A stretch of 64,000 nucleotides of DNA from Teichococcus wenyumeiae (GCF_003696345.1 NZ_RFLX01000008.1:1-64000); one strand, 5' to 3'; positions 33,145-43,552 are shown, counted from the first letter of the stretch. A program made the numbers and translations. Notes: generated from the sequence alone by a model not told the origin.

Positions 33145-35097
33145 TCAGGGAACTGCAACCTCAACCGGCCTTAGATCGGGTGCGGCGGCTTCCGCCGCAA
33201 GGGCTTCGACCGCTTCGGCCAGCGTCATCGTGACCTGCTCGCGGCCCGGCAGGCGGCGCAGCACCACCTTGCCTTCCTCGGCCTCCCGCCGGCCGATCAC
33301 GGCCAGCACGGGCACCCGCTGCTCGATATGGTCGACCACCTTGCGGTTGATCTTCTCGTTGCGCAGATCCAGCTCGACCGAGAGCCCGGCCTTGCGGAAG
33401 GCAGCGGCCACGTCCCTGGCGAAGGGCGCGGCCTCGTCGACGATGGTCGCCACCGCCACCTGCACCGGGGCCAGCCAGAGCGGGAAGCGCCCGGCATGTT
33501 CCTCGATCAGGATGCCCAGGAAGCGCTCGAAGCTGCCCAGGATGGCGCGGTGGAGCATCACGGGGCGGTGGCGGTTGCCGTCCTCGCCCACATAGACGGC
33601 GTCCAGGCGCTCCGGCAGCACGAAGTCCACCTGCAGGGTGCCGCACTGCCAGTCGCGGCCGATGGCGTCCCGCAGCACGAATTCCAGCTTGGGGCCGTAG
33701 AAGGCGCCCTCGCCCGGGTTCAGCTCGTATTCCACGCCGGCGATGCGGCAGGCTTCCTTCAGCGCGCCCTCGGAGCGGTCCCAGGTTGCGTCGTCGCCCG
33801 CCCGCTTCTCGGGACGGTCGGAGAACTTCACGCGGAAGTCGCTGAAGCCGAAATCCTTGTAGATCCGCGACAGCAGCGCCACGAACTCGACCGTCTCGGC
33901 CGCGATCTGCTCCTCGGTGCAGAAGATATGCGCGTCGTCCTGCGTGAAAGCGCGGACGCGCATGATGCCGTGCAGGGCGCCGGAGGGCTCGTAGCGGTGG
34001 CAAGCGCCGAACTCCGCCATCCGCATCGGCAGCTCCCGGTAGGAGCGCAGGCCATGATTAAAAATCTGCACATGGCAGGGGCAGTTCATGGGCTTCAGCG
34101 CCAGGATGCGGTCCTTCTCCGACTCGTCATCGACGGTCGCGAGGAACATGTTCTCCCGGTACTTCTCCCAATGGCCGGAGGCTTCCCACAGCTTGCGGTC
34201 CAGCAGCTGCGGGGTCTTCACCTCCTGGTAGCCACCGGCATCCAGGCGGCGGCGCATATAGTCCTGCACCGTGGTGTAGAGGCGCCAGCCCTTGGGGTGC
34301 CAGAAGATGGAGCCCGCCGCTTCCTCCTGCAGGTGGAAGAGGCCCATCTCCTTGCCGATGCGGCGGTGGTCGCGGCGCTCGGCCTCCTCCAGCTGGTGGA
34401 GATAGGCGTCCAGCTCCTTCTGGTCCCGCCAGGCGGTGCCGTAGATGCGGCTCAGCATGGCGTTGCGGTGGTCGCCGCGCCAATAGGCGCCCGCCACCTT
34501 CATCAGCTTGAAGGCGCCGCCGATATCACCGGTGGAGCGCATATGCGGGCCACGGCAAAGGTCCAGCCACTCGCCCTGGCGGTAGATCGAGATGGTCTCA
34601 CTTTCCGGCAGGTCGCGGATCAGCTCGGCCTTGTAGCGCTCGCCCTTGTTCTCGAAGAAGGCGATGGCCTGCTCGCGCGGCCATTCCTCCCGCAGGAAGC
34701 TCGCGTTCCGCGAGACGATCTCGCGCATCTTCGCCTCGATCTTCGGCAGGTCGTCCGGGGTGAAGGGCTCGTTGCGCGCGAAGTCGTAATAGAAGCCGTT
34801 CTCGATGGACGGGCCGATCGTCACCTGGGTGCCGGGGAACAGCTCCTGCACCGCCTCCGCCAGCACATGGGCGGCGTCGTGCCGGATCATCTCCAGCGCC
34901 TCGGCATCCTTGCGGGTGATGAAGCGGACCTGGGCGTCGCCCTCGATATTGGCCGAGAGGTCGCGCAGCTTGCCGTCCACCTGCATGGCCAGCGCGGCCT
35001 TGGCGAGGCCGGGGCCGATGCTGGCGGCCACGGTCGTGCCCGTCACAGCCCCGTCGAACTGGCGGACGGACTGGTCAGGCAGCGTGATCGCAGGCAT
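33145..35097 (-). CDS. thrS: Threonyl-tRNA synthetase
   Basis: The 650-residue class II synthetase has a TGS domain at the start ([20 protein letters not shown]) and an editing domain with [17 protein letters not shown]. The catalytic core holds [12 protein letters not shown], the zinc/ATP-site region [22 protein letters not shown] and [16 protein letters not shown]. The C-terminal anticodon domain ends [19 protein letters not shown]. The start at 35097 is chosen over a longer frame because the TGS domain begins there. It heads a thrS-infC operon; the 55-bp gap carries the infC ribosome site. Confidence 0.97.
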   Translation of the reverse strand: MPAITLPDQSVRQFDGAVTGTTVAASIGPGLAKAALAMQVDGKLRDLSANIEGDAQVRFITRKDAEALEMIRHDAAHVLAEAVQELFPGTQVTIGPSIENGFYYDFARNEPFTPDDLPKIEAKMREIVSRNASFLREEWPREQAIAFFENKGERYKAELIRDLPESETISIYRQGEWLDLCRGPHMRSTGDIGGAFKLMKVAGAYWRGDHRNAMLSRIYGTAWRDQKELDAYLHQLEEAERRDHRRIGKEMGLFHLQEEAAGSIFWHPKGWRLYTTVQDYMRRRLDAGGYQEVKTPQLLDRKLWEASGHWEKYRENMFLATVDDESEKDRILALKPMNCPCHVQIFNHGLRSYRELPMRMAEFGACHRYEPSGALHGIMRVRAFTQDDAHIFCTEEQIAAETVEFVALLSRIYKDFGFSDFRVKFSDRPEKRAGDDATWDRSEGALKEACRIAGVEYELNPGEGAFYGPKLEFVLRDAIGRDWQCGTLQVDFVLPERLDAVYVGEDGNRHRPVMLHRAILGSFERFLGILIEEHAGRFPLWLAPVQVAVATIVDEAAPFARDVAAAFRKAGLSVELDLRNEKINRKVVDHIEQRVPVLAVIGRREAEEGKVVLRRLPGREQVTMTLAEAVEALAAEAAAPDLRPVEVAVP

Positions 35098-35230
35098 CGG
35101 TATGCACTTCCGTTTCAACGGAGGGATGGGGGCGCGGACCATGCGGGCCACGGCCCGCGCCGTCAACGCATAAAGGGTGATGGAAGCCTTGACGCAGCCG
35201 GGTGGCAGTGCCCCCCGGCCGCTTCGGGCC

Positions 35231-36973
35231 TCAGGCCACCAGGGCCAGCGGGGCCGGCATCTGGCTGCGCACCAGCTCGGCGAAGACGCCGCCGCGGCGG
35301 ACCAGGCTGTCGAAATCGCCACGCTCGACCACCTTGCCGGCTTCGAAGACCAGGATCTCGTCGGCCTCGCGGATGGTGGAAAGCCGGTGGGCGATGATGA
35401 AGGTGGTCCGCCCCGCCATCAGGGCCTTCAGCGCCTTCTGCACCCGCGCCTCGGTGGCGGCGTCCAGCGCGCTGGTGGCCTCGTCCAGGATCAGGATGGG
35501 CGGGTTCTTCAGCAGCGCGCGGGCGATCGCCAGCCGCTGCTTCTGCCCGCCCGAGAGCGCCACGCCGCGCTCGCCCACCGGGGTGTCGTAGCCCTTGGGC
35601 TGGCGCAGGATGAAGTCATGCGCCTCGGCCATGCGGCAGGCCTGCTCGATTTCCTCCTGCGTCGCGTCGGGGCGGCCGACCAGCAGGTTCTCCCGGATGG
35701 TGCGGTTGAACAGCAGGTTGTCCTGGAACACCACGCCGATGTTCTGCCGCAGGCTGTCCAGCGTCATGTCCCGCAGGTCCACGCCATCGATGCTGATGCG
35801 CCCCGTGGTCGGGTCCCACAGCCGCTGCAGCAGCGCCATGGCCGTGCTCTTGCCCGCGCCGGTATGGCCCACCAGGGCGATGCTGCGCCCCGCCTCGGCC
35901 TTGAAGCTGACGGCGGAGATGGTGGCGCGGGTATTGGGATAGGCGAAGCCCACATCCTGGAACTCCACCTCGCCCCGCACCCGGCCCATGGCGATGGCAT
36001 GGGGGCGGTCCGGCACGCTGCTTTCGGTGTCGATCACCGCGAACATCTCCTCCAGCGCCGGCTTCTGCAGCACCAGCCGCGCCACGAAGCCGACCAGCCC
36101 TTCCAGCCGGCCGATCAGCAGCAGGGCGAAGCCCATGAAGGAGACGATCTCACCCACGCTGGCCAGCCCCTGGCCGTTCAGCCAGGCGCCCATCGCGAAG
36201 ATGGCCATGACGCAGAGCGTGCTGGCCGAGCGCGTCATGACGGACATCACCGCCCACCAGTTCAGCACCGGCATCTGACGCTCCAGCACCTCCTGCGCGA
36301 TGCTGCCGAAGAGCTTCGCTTCCGCCTGCAGGCGGGCGAAGGACTGCACCACCAGGATATTGGAGAGCGCGTCCTGCGCATTGCCGGCCAGTTTGGAATG
36401 CAGCGCCTCCACCTCCGCCTGCCGCTCATGCGTGCGGGAGATGACAAAGGCGGCGACGGCGCAGAACAGCACCACCAGCGCCACCAGCAGCAGGCCCAGG
36501 CGCCAGTTCAGCACCAGGCTCAGCGGCAGCAGGATGCCGGCGGCCAGCGCCGTGATCAGGTGGTCCCGGAAAAAGGAGAGCCAGAGGCCGAAGAGATTGT
36601 CGGCCCCCACCAGCATCACCTTCATCAGGCGGCCGGACTGGGTATCGCCATGGAAGGCCGGCGGCATGGCCAGCACATGCTGGTAGTAGCGGTGCATCAC
36701 CGCCATCCGGTTGCGGTTGGCCATGCGGTCGGCCTGCAGCGCGATGGCGGCGCTGCAGCCGATGCCGGCCAGGCCCACGCCGCCCCAGAAGAGCAGCACG
36801 CCCATTGTCGACCTGTCCGAGTGGGAGAGCAGGTCGATCACCCGGCCGAAGAGCACTGGCTCCAGGAACTGAAGGGCCGCACCGACCAGGGCGACCAATG
36901 CCAGGCTCGATGCCACGGCGCGGTCGGGCTTGAGCATCCCGAGCACGCGCGCATAGACCTTGAAGAAACCCAT
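35231..36973 (-). CDS. ABC exporter, NdvA/MsbA type (fused permease-ATPase)
   Basis: The 580-residue half-transporter has six membrane helices in the N-terminal half (NQ-rich [20 protein letters not shown] start) and a C-terminal ATPase with Walker [10 protein letters not shown], the signature [17 protein letters not shown], Walker [12 protein letters not shown] and AHRLSTI. The order and linker match NdvA-type exporters of cyclic beta-1,2-glucan, with MsbA-like lipid exporters as the alternative. No cyclic glucan synthase is nearby. It is divergent from the Bug gene at 37137. Confidence 0.8.
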   Translation of the reverse strand: MGFFKVYARVLGMLKPDRAVASSLALVALVGAALQFLEPVLFGRVIDLLSHSDRSTMGVLLFWGGVGLAGIGCSAAIALQADRMANRNRMAVMHRYYQHVLAMPPAFHGDTQSGRLMKVMLVGADNLFGLWLSFFRDHLITALAAGILLPLSLVLNWRLGLLLVALVVLFCAVAAFVISRTHERQAEVEALHSKLAGNAQDALSNILVVQSFARLQAEAKLFGSIAQEVLERQMPVLNWWAVMSVMTRSASTLCVMAIFAMGAWLNGQGLASVGEIVSFMGFALLLIGRLEGLVGFVARLVLQKPALEEMFAVIDTESSVPDRPHAIAMGRVRGEVEFQDVGFAYPNTRATISAVSFKAEAGRSIALVGHTGAGKSTAMALLQRLWDPTTGRISIDGVDLRDMTLDSLRQNIGVVFQDNLLFNRTIRENLLVGRPDATQEEIEQACRMAEAHDFILRQPKGYDTPVGERGVALSGGQKQRLAIARALLKNPPILILDEATSALDAATEARVQKALKALMAGRTTFIIAHRLSTIREADEILVFEAGKVVERGDFDSLVRRGGVFAELVRSQMPAPLALVA

Positions 36974-37136
36974 GATTGCTTCCGTGATCCCCGGCGACCG
37001 GCAGCGGCCCAAAAAAACCCGCCATGCGTCGCGACCCTTGCAAGAGACCACAACGATGCGGCAGGAACAGGGCAACCGGATCGCAAGACGAAGGCAAAAC
37101 AGACCTTCGGGGTTTCCGACGTCCAAGGAGATATTC

Positions 37137-38144
37137 ATGCTGAAGCTGCACCGCCGCGCCTTCCTCGGCGCCGCCGGCCTCCTCCCCCTTGCCACCCTTC
37201 CGGGCCTGGCGCAGGCCCAGGGCCAGTGGCCGACCCGCCCTGTCCGGTTCGTCGTGCCCTTCGCCCCGGCCGGCACCACCGACATCGCCGCGCGCATCCT
37301 GGCGGAGCAGCTGCAGCACCGGCTGGGCCAGCCCTTCCCCATCGAGAACCGCGCCGGTGCCGGCGGCAATATCGGCAGCGACGTGGTCGCAAAGGCCGAG
37401 GCGGATGGCTACAGCATCCTGATGCAGACGGTCTCCTCCGGCGCCATCAACTACGCGCTCTATGCCGGGCAGATCGGCTACAAGCCCTCCGACCTCGCCA
37501 ATGTCGGGCTGCTCATCAAGGTTCCCAACGTCATCTTCGTGAACCCGAACCTGCCGGTGAAGAACCTGCGGGAGCTGGTGGCCCTGGCCAAGTCCAAGCC
37601 CGGCCAGCTCAACCACGGCTCCTCCGGCGCCGGCACCTCGCTGCACATGGCGGGGGAGCTGCTGAAGCTGGAAGCGGGCATCGACATGACCCACGTGCCC
37701 TACAAGGGCGCCGGGCCGATGCTGGCGGAGGTGATGGCCGGGCGCATCGAGGTGGCCGTGGACAACCTGCCTTCCGCCATCGGCCATATCCGCGACGGCC
37801 GGCTGAAGGCGCTGGCGGTGACCACCGCGGTGCGCAGCGCCGCCCTGCCGGACGTGCCCACCACGGCCGAGGAAGGGCTGCCGGGCGTCGAGGCCACCGG
37901 CTGGTTCGGCGTGCAGGCGCCGAAGAAGACGCCCAAGCCCATCGTGGACAAGCTGGGCGCCACCATCAACGCGGTGGTGCAGGACAAGGAGGTCTGGGCG
38001 AGGCTGGCCGATCTCGGCGGCATGAAGCCGGACCTGACGCCCGATGGCGGCACCAGCCCCGAGGCCTTTGAGGCCTTCGTGGATGCCGAGGTCAAGAAGT
38101 GGGCCGAGGTGGTGCGCCGCTCCGGCGCCAAGGTCGACGGCTGA
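37137..38144 (+). CDS. Bug-family (TctC) tripartite tricarboxylate-transporter binding protein
   Basis: The 335-residue periplasmic protein has a twin-arginine-like signal (LHRRAFLGAAGLLPLA, cleavage at AQA-QG). WPTRPVRFVVPFAPAGTTDIAARIL opens the Bug domain, followed by ENRAGAGGNIGSD, VPYKGAGPMLAEVMAGRIEV and ALPDVPTTAEEGLPG. AAGGAG lies 6 nt before the ATG at 37137, which rules out the longer upstream frame. Ligand unknown; no tctAB genes are near. Confidence 0.92.
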   Translation: MLKLHRRAFLGAAGLLPLATLPGLAQAQGQWPTRPVRFVVPFAPAGTTDIAARILAEQLQHRLGQPFPIENRAGAGGNIGSDVVAKAEADGYSILMQTVSSGAINYALYAGQIGYKPSDLANVGLLIKVPNVIFVNPNLPVKNLRELVALAKSKPGQLNHGSSGAGTSLHMAGELLKLEAGIDMTHVPYKGAGPMLAEVMAGRIEVAVDNLPSAIGHIRDGRLKALAVTTAVRSAALPDVPTTAEEGLPGVEATGWFGVQAPKKTPKPIVDKLGATINAVVQDKEVWARLADLGGMKPDLTPDGGTSPEAFEAFVDAEVKKWAEVVRRSGAKVDG

Positions 38145-38273
38145 CACCCGTCACCGCCGGGGAGGAGACGCCTCCTCTCCGGCCCTCTTCAACAAGGGTT
38201 TGATGAGCGGCCCTTAAACCGGGCTGGTGGGTCCGCGTTGAGTTCCTCGCGACATAACACCGAGGAGCCCGCC

Positions 38274-38720
38274 ATGCGTCAGGCCATTTGTGTAGCTCTA
38301 CTGAGCATTGGTATCGCCGGCGGAGCCATGGCCCAGGGCACTACGCCCGGTGCCGGCACACCGGGCACCGCGCCCGGCAGCACCACGACCACGATCACCA
38401 CGACCACACCGGGCGGCAAGTTCGCCACGGTGAAGCCAACGGACGTGATGGCCGAGGAATATGATGACATCCAGCTGATCAACAAGCAGGGACAGACGAT
38501 CGGTGAGATCGAGGACCTGGTGATCGACAACGGCAAGACGGTGACCGGCATCGTCGTCAGCGTCGGCGGCTTTCTCGGCATGGGAGAGCGCCACGTTGTC
38601 CTGAACCCCTCAGCGGTGACCATCCAGCGGGATGGCAGCAACCTGAAGGGCACGGTCGATATGACCCAGGACGAGCTGAAGAATGCGCCGGCCTACAGCT
38701 ACAAGAGCAGCAGCAAATAA
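38274..38720 (+). CDS. Secreted PRC-barrel domain protein
   Basis: The 148-residue protein has a signal peptide (MRQAICVALLSIGIAGGAMA), a Thr/Gly/Pro-rich linker with TTTITTTTPGG, and a PRC-barrel (residues about 58-135). The barrel reads MAEEYDDIQLINKQGQTIGE, EDLVIDNGKTVTGIVVSVGG and MGERHVVLNPSAV. GAGGAG precedes the ATG at 38274. PRC-barrel envelope proteins are common in alphaproteobacteria and often linked to stress; the role is unknown. Confidence 0.85.
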   Translation: MRQAICVALLSIGIAGGAMAQGTTPGAGTPGTAPGSTTTTITTTTPGGKFATVKPTDVMAEEYDDIQLINKQGQTIGEIEDLVIDNGKTVTGIVVSVGGFLGMGERHVVLNPSAVTIQRDGSNLKGTVDMTQDELKNAPAYSYKSSSK

Positions 38721-38731
38721 AGCTGGAAGAC

Positions 38732-38798
38732 GACGCCGGCCGGCATGCAGGGCCAAGGGCCTGCTTTGCCGGCCGGGCCTCTGGGCGCGGCCGGCGTC
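38732..38798. terminator. Long inverted repeat between convergent genes
   Basis: GACGCCGGCC (38732-38741) is perfectly complementary to GGCCGGCGTC (38789-38798). The 47-nt interior contains a further GCAGGGCC/GGGCCTGC hairpin. It sits between the PRC-barrel gene and the convergent aldolase gene and probably stops transcription both ways. Confidence 0.6.
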
Positions 38799-38804
38799 AT
38801 CGCC

Positions 38805-39593
38805 TCAGCTGCGCCAGTCGATCTTGTCACCCTCGATCAGGCGGAGCGCGGTGGGCCAGGACCATTCGAAATGGGCCAGCTTGGCCTCGTTCTCTTCCGG
38901 CGTGTTGCCGTTGAACTGGGCGGCGGTCTTCAGCCGCACGTCCTCGGGCGGCAGCACCAGCTCGGCGCCGCCGGCCAGGGCGGCCACCTGCGCCTGGCAG
39001 GCGCGCTCCAGATAATAGATCATGTTGAAGGCCTCGGGGATGGTGCGCCCCGTGACCAACAGGCCGTGGTTGCGCAGGATCATCGCCTTGTGGCTGCCGA
39101 TATCCGCCACCAGCCGCTCCCGCTCATCGAGGTCGAGCGCGATGCCCTCGTAGCCGTGGTAAGCGAGGTGGCCGTAGAACTTCAGCGCGTGCTGGCTGAT
39201 CGGCAGCAGCCCGTGCTTCTGGGCGGAGACGGCGATGCCGGCGGCGGTATGGGTATGCACCACGCAGAAGGCATCCTCCCGCGCCATGTGCAGGGCGGAA
39301 TGGATCGTGAAGCCGGCGGCATTGACCGGCTTCGATTCCGGCTCGTCCTCCACCACATTGCCGTTGAGGTCGATCTTCACGAGATCGGAGGCCCGCATCT
39401 CGTGGAAGAGCACGCCATACTTGTTGATCAGGAAGTGGTGCTCGGGCCCTGGCACGCGGGCGCTGATATGCGTGTAGATGAAGTCCGTCATCTTGTGGTG
39501 CGCAACGAGCCGGTAGAGCGCGGCGAGGTCGCAGCGGATGCGCCACTCCTCCTCGGAGCAGTTGATCCGGGCGGGCGGGGTGGCGATATTCAT
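38805..39593 (-). CDS. Class II aldolase/adducin family protein, copy A
   Basis: The 262-residue protein has the class II aldolase fold: DLAALYRLVAHHKMTDFIYT, HISARVPG, the metal His pair in FCVVHTHTAAG and the third His in ILRNHGLLVTG. NYLINKYGVLFHEM-like FLINKYGVLFHEM is the substrate-side region. These are zinc enzymes acting on phosphorylated or non-phosphorylated sugars and hydroxy acids; substrate unknown. The ATG at 39593 has GAGGAT upstream; 39608 is an alternative. A second copy is at 41835. Confidence 0.87.
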   Translation of the reverse strand: MNIATPPARINCSEEEWRIRCDLAALYRLVAHHKMTDFIYTHISARVPGPEHHFLINKYGVLFHEMRASDLVKIDLNGNVVEDEPESKPVNAAGFTIHSALHMAREDAFCVVHTHTAAGIAVSAQKHGLLPISQHALKFYGHLAYHGYEGIALDLDERERLVADIGSHKAMILRNHGLLVTGRTIPEAFNMIYYLERACQAQVAALAGGAELVLPPEDVRLKTAAQFNGNTPEENEAKLAHFEWSWPTALRLIEGDKIDWRS

Positions 39594-39679
39594 CGGGCTG
39601 ATCCTCATCTTCGCGGCCGCGGAATGACAGACCCCCCACCGCCCGGCGTCAATCGGAAAAGCGCGAGGCGCGGGCGGGA

Positions 39680-40597
39680 TCAATGCCCGCGGAAGAAGGC
39701 CAGGATCTCGCGGTCCGGGATCGGCGCTTCCCGCTTGCGGCCCAGGAAGTAGCAGGCGCAGGCAGCGTTATAGGAGGCTTCGGTGCGCGAGAGCAGCGGG
39801 TCAAGGTAGCGCATCGGCCAGGTCAGCAGCAGCGCCATCAGCCGCAGCACAGAGCGCGGGCGGTGCCGGTCCGTGATGCCGGTGAAGAGGTTGCGCAGCA
39901 GATGAATGGCGGAATAGCCAGGGCCGCCCATCATGCCGCTGCCCAGGTCGTCGAACTGCCGGAACAGCCGGCGGTGCCCGAGATAGGTGAAGCGGGTGAA
40001 GTCATGGGCGCCCATGTGCACCGGCTGCAGGAAGGGGGTCACGGCATAGACGAAGCCACCCGGCTTCAGCACGCGGATGATCTCGGCCACCACCCGCTGC
40101 GGGTCGCAGACATGCTCCAGCACCGCCTCGGCGAAGACGGCGTCGTAGGAGGCATCCTCGAAAGGCAGGTCATGGGCGTCGCAGATGCAGGCGATGTTCC
40201 GCGCCATGGCCACGTCGGTATAGGTGACGCGCCCGGGCAGCTCCCGCTCGCCGGAGCCGATCACCAGCACCTCGGCCTCCGGCCGCTCCGCCAGGATGAT
40301 GTCCATGGGGTCGAAGGCGCTGCCGCCCGGCACCGGGGCTTCGGACAGGCCCTGCGCGAAATGGCGGTAGAGGCGGCGAAGGCCGCCGGTGCGGTCCGCC
40401 GAGCCGTCATAGCCGCTGGCGCCTTCATAGCCCTGGCCTTCCAGGTAATCGGCCGTGCGGAAGACGCTGTTGGCCTCGTTCAGCAGCACGGGCACGCCAC
40501 CGACCGCTGGATAACGCCGGCTGCAGCCGGGGCATCCACGCTCCAGGCCGGCATCGGCCAGCGGGGCGTGACATACCGGGCAGGCGAGATGCGGCAT
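39680..40597 (-). CDS. Zinc-finger-tagged class I methyltransferase
   Basis: The 305-residue protein begins with a four-Cys Trm112-like element (CPVCHAPL, then CPGCSRRYP) and the VGGVPVLLNE segment. A methyltransferase domain follows: VLVIGSGERELPG, DAHDLPFEDASYDAVFAEAV with LEHV, and IRVLKPGGFVYAVTPF. Closest in form to methyltransferases of surface-glycan clusters; substrate unknown. GGAGG precedes the ATG at 40597. It is in the same direction as the aldolase genes on both sides. Confidence 0.8.
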   Translation of the reverse strand: MPHLACPVCHAPLADAGLERGCPGCSRRYPAVGGVPVLLNEANSVFRTADYLEGQGYEGASGYDGSADRTGGLRRLYRHFAQGLSEAPVPGGSAFDPMDIILAERPEAEVLVIGSGERELPGRVTYTDVAMARNIACICDAHDLPFEDASYDAVFAEAVLEHVCDPQRVVAEIIRVLKPGGFVYAVTPFLQPVHMGAHDFTRFTYLGHRRLFRQFDDLGSGMMGGPGYSAIHLLRNLFTGITDRHRPRSVLRLMALLLTWPMRYLDPLLSRTEASYNAACACYFLGRKREAPIPDREILAFFRGH

Positions 40598-40698
40598 GCC
40601 GGAAACCTCCAAGAGAGGCTCCTGCTCATCGCGCCCCACCCGGCCCGCGTCAATATCGTTGCGACGCCATCACGGAATGGGGATGGCGCCGCGCGGTT

Positions 40699-41838
40699 TC
40701 AGGCGGCGTCCTCCTCCACCGGCACGGCGGCGTGGGCGGACCAGCCCAGGCGCACCGGCAGGCCCTCGGCCGGGGCGAAGGGCGCGTTCCAGGCCGACAG
40801 GTTGACGCGCAGCGGGCCGAGATCGGCCGTCGCCACCACCAGCGCGAAGCCGGAGCCGAGATAGGACCAGCTTTCCACCGTGCCGGGGACTATGTTGTCC
40901 GCCGCCTCCCCTTCCGCCAGCAGCGCCACCTTCTCCGGCCGCAGGGACAGCAGCACGCGGGTGCCGGCGGCGGGCCGCGCGGCGGCGGCCACCTTCAGCG
41001 GCGTGGTGCCGGCGCGGATGGTGAAGCCCTCCGGCGCGCCGCCTTCCGCCGTGCCGGCCAGGAAGTTGGATTTGCCGAGGAAATCCGCCACGAAGCGGGT
41101 GCGCGGCGCCTCGTAGAGCTGCGCCGGGCTGCCCTGTTGCACCAGCCTGCCATGGTTCAGGATGGCGATGCGGTCGGAGAGGCTCAGGGCCTCCTCTTGG
41201 TCATGCGTCACATTGACGAAGGTGCGGCCGACGCGGCGGTGCAGCGCCTTCAGCTCCTCCTGCAATTCCGCCCGCAGCTTCTTGTCGAGCGCGGAAAGCG
41301 GCTCGTCCAGCAGCAGCAGGGCCGGGTCGAAGACCAGGGCGCGGGCCAGCGCCACGCGCTGCTGCTGCCCGCCGGAAAGCTGGCTGGGCTTGCGCTCGGC
41401 GAAGCGGGTCAGTTGCACCAGGTCCAGCGCCGCCGCCACGCGGCTGGCCTGCTCCGGCTTCGAAACCTGCCGGACGCGTAGCGGAAAGGCGACATTCTCC
41501 GCCACCGTCAGGTGCGGAAACAGCGCATAGCCCTGGAAGACCATGCCGAAGTCGCGCTTCTCCGGCGGCAGGGCGGTGATGTCGCGGCCATCCAGCAGCA
41601 CCTGCCCGGCGCTGGGCTGCACAAAGCCGGCGACCGTCATCAGCAGCGTCGTCTTGCCGGAGCCGGAAGGGCCGAGCAGGGTCAGGAACTCGCCCTTCCC
41701 CACCTCGATCGTCACGTCCTCGACCGCCGTGAAGCTGCCGTAGTGCTTGATGATGCCGCGCAGCCCCAGCGCGTGGCCGGAAGCCGCGGTGGGCACCGCC
41801 ACCGCGGCGCCAGCACGCGCGGGCGCCGCGGCGCTCAT
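40699..41838 (-). CDS. ABC transporter ATPase, PotA-type
   Basis: The 379-residue ATPase has LTLLGPSGSGKTTLLMTVAG (Walker A), a QGYALFPHLTV loop, LSGGQQQRVALARALVFDP and LLLDEPLSALDKKLRAELQ. The C-terminal ~110 residues form a TOBE-type domain (LSLRPEKVALLAE). This is the PotA/FbpC type used by polyamine and iron importers. No permease or binding protein is adjacent; it overlaps the aldolase copy B gene by 4 nt. It may work with a remote permease. Confidence 0.85.
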   Translation of the reverse strand: MSAAAPARAGAAVAVPTAASGHALGLRGIIKHYGSFTAVEDVTIEVGKGEFLTLLGPSGSGKTTLLMTVAGFVQPSAGQVLLDGRDITALPPEKRDFGMVFQGYALFPHLTVAENVAFPLRVRQVSKPEQASRVAAALDLVQLTRFAERKPSQLSGGQQQRVALARALVFDPALLLLDEPLSALDKKLRAELQEELKALHRRVGRTFVNVTHDQEEALSLSDRIAILNHGRLVQQGSPAQLYEAPRTRFVADFLGKSNFLAGTAEGGAPEGFTIRAGTTPLKVAAAARPAAGTRVLLSLRPEKVALLAEGEAADNIVPGTVESWSYLGSGFALVVATADLGPLRVNLSAWNAPFAPAEGLPVRLGWSAHAAVPVEEDAA

Positions 41839-42611
41839 GCGCGGTAGTCCGGCTGCTCGCGGTCCATCTTGCGCTTCAGGGCCTGCCAGGGCAGCCAGCC
41901 CTTGGTGGGGCTGTCCTTGGCCTGCTGCCGCACCCGCGCCACCATCTCGGCCGGCGGCAGGGCCAGCGGCGCGCCGGTGGACTGCGCCGCGACCTGGATG
42001 CGGCAGGACATCTCCAGGTAATACATCCAGTAGAAGGCCTCGGCCACGGTGCGCCCGGTGGTCAGCAGCCCGTGGTTGCGCAGGATCAGGCAGGGCTTGT
42101 CGCCCATGTCGCGCACCAGCCGCTCGCGCTCATCCAGGTTGTCGTCGGCCGCGATGCCTTCGTATTCATGGATGGCGACGCGGTCGGTCAGCTCCATGTT
42201 CATCTGGTTCAGCGGCAGCAGCCCGCATTGCGTCGCCGCCACGGTCATGCCGGCCAGGGTATGGGTATGCATCACGCATTGCGCCCGCTCGCTGCCCAGG
42301 TGCAGGGCGGAATGGATCACGAAGCCCGCCGGGTTCACCGGCCAGGAGGTTTCCTGCGCCGGCTGCCCCTCGGCATCCACCAGCACCAGGGAGGAGGCGG
42401 TGATCTCCTCGAACATCAGCCCGTAGGGATTGACCAGGAAGCGGTGCCCTTCCCCCGGCACGCGCACGGAGAGGTGGGTATAGACCAGGTCCGTCATGCC
42501 GAAATGGGCGAAGAGGCGGTAGGCGCAGGCCAGGTCCTCGCGCAGCTCCCGTTCGGTGGGGACGCGGGTGGGGTCGGGGCGCACAGGCGGGGCGGGTGGC
42601 GGGTTCAGCAT
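41835..42611 (-). CDS. Class II aldolase/adducin family protein, copy B
   Basis: The 258-residue paralogue of copy A has FAHFGMTDLVYTHLSVRVPG, FLVNPYGLMFEEIT, CVMHTHTLAGMT and LILRNHGLLTTG, which are the conserved His zinc sites. It lies between the hydroxyacid dehydrogenase (2 bp) and the PotA-like ATPase (4-nt overlap), a tightly packed minus-strand operon. It probably acts on a short hydroxy acid or sugar acid; the substrate is unknown. Confidence 0.87.
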   Translation of the reverse strand: MLNPPPAPPVRPDPTRVPTERELREDLACAYRLFAHFGMTDLVYTHLSVRVPGEGHRFLVNPYGLMFEEITASSLVLVDAEGQPAQETSWPVNPAGFVIHSALHLGSERAQCVMHTHTLAGMTVAATQCGLLPLNQMNMELTDRVAIHEYEGIAADDNLDERERLVRDMGDKPCLILRNHGLLTTGRTVAEAFYWMYYLEMSCRIQVAAQSTGAPLALPPAEMVARVRQQAKDSPTKGWLPWQALKRKMDREQPDYRA

Positions 42612-42613
42612 GA

Positions 42614-43552
42614 TCAGTAGCCCCTTTCCGGGTCGTAAACATTGGGCAGCGGCAGCCCGGCTTCCTGGGCCGCGATGGCCTGCGCGACATAGGCCGCCCG
42701 GTCCTGCCGCGTCGCCTGGGAGGCGACATGCGGCGTCACCGTTACCTTGGGATGCACCCAGAGCGGGTTGTCCGGCGGCAGCGGCTCGGTGGCGAAGACA
42801 TCCATCACGGCGCCGGAGAGATGGCCGGAATCCAGCGCCGCGACCAGATCCGGCTCCACCACATGCTGGCCGCGCCCGGCGGAAACCAGCCCGGCGCCCA
42901 TGGGCAGCCGTGCCAGCAGGGCGGCGTCGACCAGCCCGGTCGTCTCGGGGGTCGAGGGCAGCAGGGAGACCAGGATATCCGTGCCGGCGAGAAATTCCGG
43001 CAATTCCTCGGCCCCGGCGAAGCTCCGCACGCCAGGGATGTCCTTGCGGCCGCGGGACCAGCCCCGCACGGTGAAATTCAGCCCCTGCAGCATCCGCGCG
43101 GCGGCCTGCCCCAGATTGCCCAGCCCCATGATGCCGATGGTGCGCTGGCGGGCCGAGAAGGGCGATTCCCTGTTGGCCCAGCACCGCTCCGCCTGCGCCA
43201 GGGCGAAGACGCGGGTCTCGCGCAGCAGCGTCAGGCAGGCCCAGGCGATGTATTCGCCCATGCGCTGCGCCGTTTCCTCGCCGCCCATGCGGATCAGCGG
43301 CAGGTGGCGCGGCCAGTCCGGCAGGCAGGTGATGTGGTCCACCCCGGCGGCGGAGGAAAACACCGCCCGCAGCCCGGTCATGGCGGGGAAGCGGCCTGGC
43401 TCGGGCTCCCAGACCATGACGTAACGCACATCGGCGGGATCGACGGAGGGGTCGGTCCAGGAGCGGACCTCAAGACGAGGGTCGGCCTTGCGGAAGCAGG
43501 TCTGCCACTCGGCGACCGCCTTCTCGCCGCCAGACTTCACCAGGAGCAACAC
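42614..43552 (-). CDS. D-2-hydroxyacid dehydrogenase (glyoxylate/hydroxypyruvate reductase A type)
   Basis: The 312-residue enzyme has the D-2-hydroxyacid dehydrogenase fold: VFSSAAGVDHI, the NAD loop TIGIMGLGNLGQAAARML, then LLPSTPETTGLVD and the active-site Arg/Glu/His region AGRGQHVV, VFATEPLPPDNPLW and TPHVAS. The sequence matches GhrA, which reduces glyoxylate and hydroxypyruvate. It heads the operon with aldolase B and the ATPase. Confidence 0.88.
   Translation of the reverse strand: MLLLVKSGGEKAVAEWQTCFRKADPRLEVRSWTDPSVDPADVRYVMVWEPEPGRFPAMTGLRAVFSSAAGVDHITCLPDWPRHLPLIRMGGEETAQRMGEYIAWACLTLLRETRVFALAQAERCWANRESPFSARQRTIGIMGLGNLGQAAARMLQGLNFTVRGWSRGRKDIPGVRSFAGAEELPEFLAGTDILVSLLPSTPETTGLVDAALLARLPMGAGLVSAGRGQHVVEPDLVAALDSGHLSGAVMDVFATEPLPPDNPLWVHPKVTVTPHVASQATRQDRAAYVAQAIAAQEAGLPLPNVYDPERGY

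Noticed and set aside
35177-38071. 964-codon open frame across the ABC exporter and Bug gene
   Set aside because: It crosses two well-supported genes on different strands and has His/Gln/Arg-rich composition typical of frame shadows.
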